A stretch of 5,605 nucleotides of DNA from CAZTCJ01 sp964612085 (GTDB lineage Bacteria > Pseudomonadota > Alphaproteobacteria > JAJFIK01), in the NCBI GenBank assembly GCA_964612085.1, contig CAZTCJ010000149.1, positions 1 through 5,605 on the forward strand, read 5' to 3'. Below the pieces are notes generated by a model, which saw nothing but the letters and a program-made list of their open reading frames with translations, did no database searches and was not told where the DNA came from. The stretch's first letter is position 1; each line of letters begins with the position of its first letter. A program made the translations under genes and the position numbers. Positions 4,367 through 5,605 of this stretch are shown in pieces.

Positions 4367-5605
4367 TCAAGCCAGACGACTAGTGTAGGATTGCAGTGGG
4401 GCAACTTCAAGACTGCCTGTTTTCATCGATTGAATGGCCTGAACGGCGGCCTTTCCGCCCGCGAGCGTCGTGTAATATGGGATTTTTTGCATTAACGCCG
4501 TGCGCCGGATCGACTTGGAATCCTCTAGGGTTTGCAGGCCTTCCGTGGTGTTGATCACCAGATCCACCTCGTCGTTTTTCAGCGCATCGACAATGTGCGG
4601 GCGGCCTTCCAGCACCTTGTTGACCACTTCCACCTCGAGTCCGTGATCGGCCAAATATTTCGCCGTGCCGCGGGTGGCGACGACTCGGAAATCCAGATCC
4701 AGGAGCTGGCGGACCAGGGCGACCGTGCCCGGCTTGTCCCGGTCCTTGACGGAAATGAAGGCGCGCCCGTCGAGCGGCACGCGGGTGCCGCCAGCAAGCT
4801 GGCTCTTGGCGAAGGCGCGGCCGAAATCGGTGTCGAGGCCCATGACCTCGCCGGTGGAGCGCATTTCCGGACCCAGCACCGTGTCCACGCCGGGAAAGCG
4901 CGCGAAGGGGAAGCAGGATTCCTTGACCGCGATATGCTCCATGGCGCCGGTCTCCAGATCGAACTGGTCGAGCCGTTCGCCCACCATCAGCCGCGCGGCG
5001 ATGCGCGCGATGGGCAGACCGATGGCCTTGGCGACAAAGGGCACCGTGCGGCTGGCGCGCGGGTTCACTTCGAGAATGTAAATGTCCTTACCCTGAATGG
5101 CGAACTGGACATTCATCAGGCCGACGACGCCGAGCGCGCGCGCGAGCGCCACGGTTTGGGCCTTGATGCCGTCGATAATGTCCGGCGACAGAGAATAAGG
5201 CGGCAGTGAACAGGCGCTGTCGCCGGAATGGACGCCCGCCTCCTCGATATGTTCCAGGATCCCTGCGACGAAGACCTGCTCGCCGTCGCACAAGGCGTCG
5301 GCATCGACCTCGATGGCGTTTTCCAGATAACCGTCGATCAGCACGGGGCCTTCGCTTTCGAAACAGAAATCCGAAGACATGATCCGTGTGCGCTCAAGAT
5401 GGCTTTCCTCATGGACGATTTCCATGGCCCGGCCGCCCAGCACGTTTGACGGGCGTACGACCAGGGGATAGCCCACTTCGCGGGCCGAGCCGGCCATGCC
5501 CTGGGGCGTGCGGGCGATGGCGTTCTTGGGCTGGCGCAGGTTCAACTGATCGATCAGGCCCTTGAAGCGGTCGCGGTCTTCCGCCAGATCGATGGCATCG
5601 GGCGG
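4367..5605 (-). CDS. carB: Carbamoyl-phosphate synthase large subunit, C-terminal part (runs off window)
   Basis: The frame is open from the window edge (PPDAIDLAEDRDRF) to the TGA at 4367, giving 412 residues, roughly the last 40 percent of CarB. The enzyme makes carbamoyl phosphate from glutamine-derived ammonia, bicarbonate and 2 ATP for arginine and pyrimidine synthesis. The first part is the second ATP-grasp (carbamate-phosphorylating) domain: RPSNVLGGRAMEIV (fragment residues 51-64), EHIEEAGVHSGDSACSLPPY (118-137), and metal ligands Q167, E179 and N181, matching E. coli Q829, E841 and N843. The last ~130 residues are the MGS-like allosteric domain. Residues equivalent to E. coli S948, K954, T974, T977, K993, N1015 and T1017 (fragment S285, K291, T311, T314, K330, N352, T354) are all kept, so nucleotide/ornithine control is probably intact. 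One 14-residue patch (5348-5389) is unlike E. coli CarB. greA lies downstream on the same strand. Confidence 0.97.
   Translation of the reverse strand, partial: PPDAIDLAEDRDRFKGLIDQLNLRQPKNAIARTPQGMAGSAREVGYPLVVRPSNVLGGRAMEIVHEESHLERTRIMSSDFCFESEGPVLIDGYLENAIEVDADALCDGEQVFVAGILEHIEEAGVHSGDSACSLPPYSLSPDIIDGIKAQTVALARALGVVGLMNVQFAIQGKDIYILEVNPRASRTVPFVAKAIGLPIARIAARLMVGERLDQFDLETGAMEHIAVKESCFPFARFPGVDTVLGPEMRSTGEVMGLDTDFGRAFAKSQLAGGTRVPLDGRAFISVKDRDKPGTVALVRQLLDLDFRVVATRGTAKYLADHGLEVEVVNKVLEGRPHIVDALKNDEVDLVINTTEGLQTLEDSKSIRRTALMQKIPYYTTLAGGKAAVQAIQSMKTGSLEVAPLQSYTSRLA

Noticed and set aside
4105..4383. Plus-strand 92-residue frame in the carB-greA spacer
   Set aside because: It starts inside greA and ends inside carB antisense, has low-complexity composition and shows no ribosome site or recognisable domain.

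Overview
The window reads as ordinary chromosomal DNA from a GC-rich alphaproteobacterium. The main evidence is the set and order of housekeeping genes (carB, greA, an Lrp/AsnC regulator beginning MQKVKLDAIDHKIL, an ELM1-family protein and trxB). The GreA start MDKIPMTASGY also fits that class. I cannot fix the genus; a Maricaulales/Hyphomonadales-like organism is only a guess.

Layout from left to right. Bases 1-92 (minus) hold the first 30 codons of thioredoxin reductase. Bases 131-1186 (minus) encode an ELM1-family protein that probably shares a transcript with trxB. Bases 1371-1880 (plus) encode an Lrp/AsnC-type regulator, divergent from ELM1. Bases 1901-1981 form an 81-bp imperfect palindrome of the REP/small-repeat kind in a convergent gap. 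Bases 1986-2417 (minus) encode a small exported protein of unknown function, and a strong dyad at 2422-2454 covers its ribosome binding site. Bases 2606-3514 (plus) encode an unrecognised lipoprotein that ends in a clear intrinsic terminator at 3547-3578. Bases 3633-4106 (minus) are greA. Bases 4107-4366 are a structured spacer. Bases 4367-5605 (minus) are the C-terminal 412 codons of carB, running off the window.

The genes form a conserved housekeeping frame: pyrimidine/arginine precursor synthesis (carB), transcript cleavage (greA), amino-acid-responsive regulation (Lrp) and thiol redox (trxB). Two poorly characterised envelope proteins sit in the middle. I found no CRISPR array, transposase, prophage gene, tRNA or rRNA. 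The most interesting signals are regulatory. One is a hairpin that would sequester the Shine-Dalgarno of the small exported protein. The other is a set of three GATCCCA/TGGGATC segments upstream of greA that could form two mutually exclusive hairpins, one covering the start codon. I did not find a convincing new multi-gene system.
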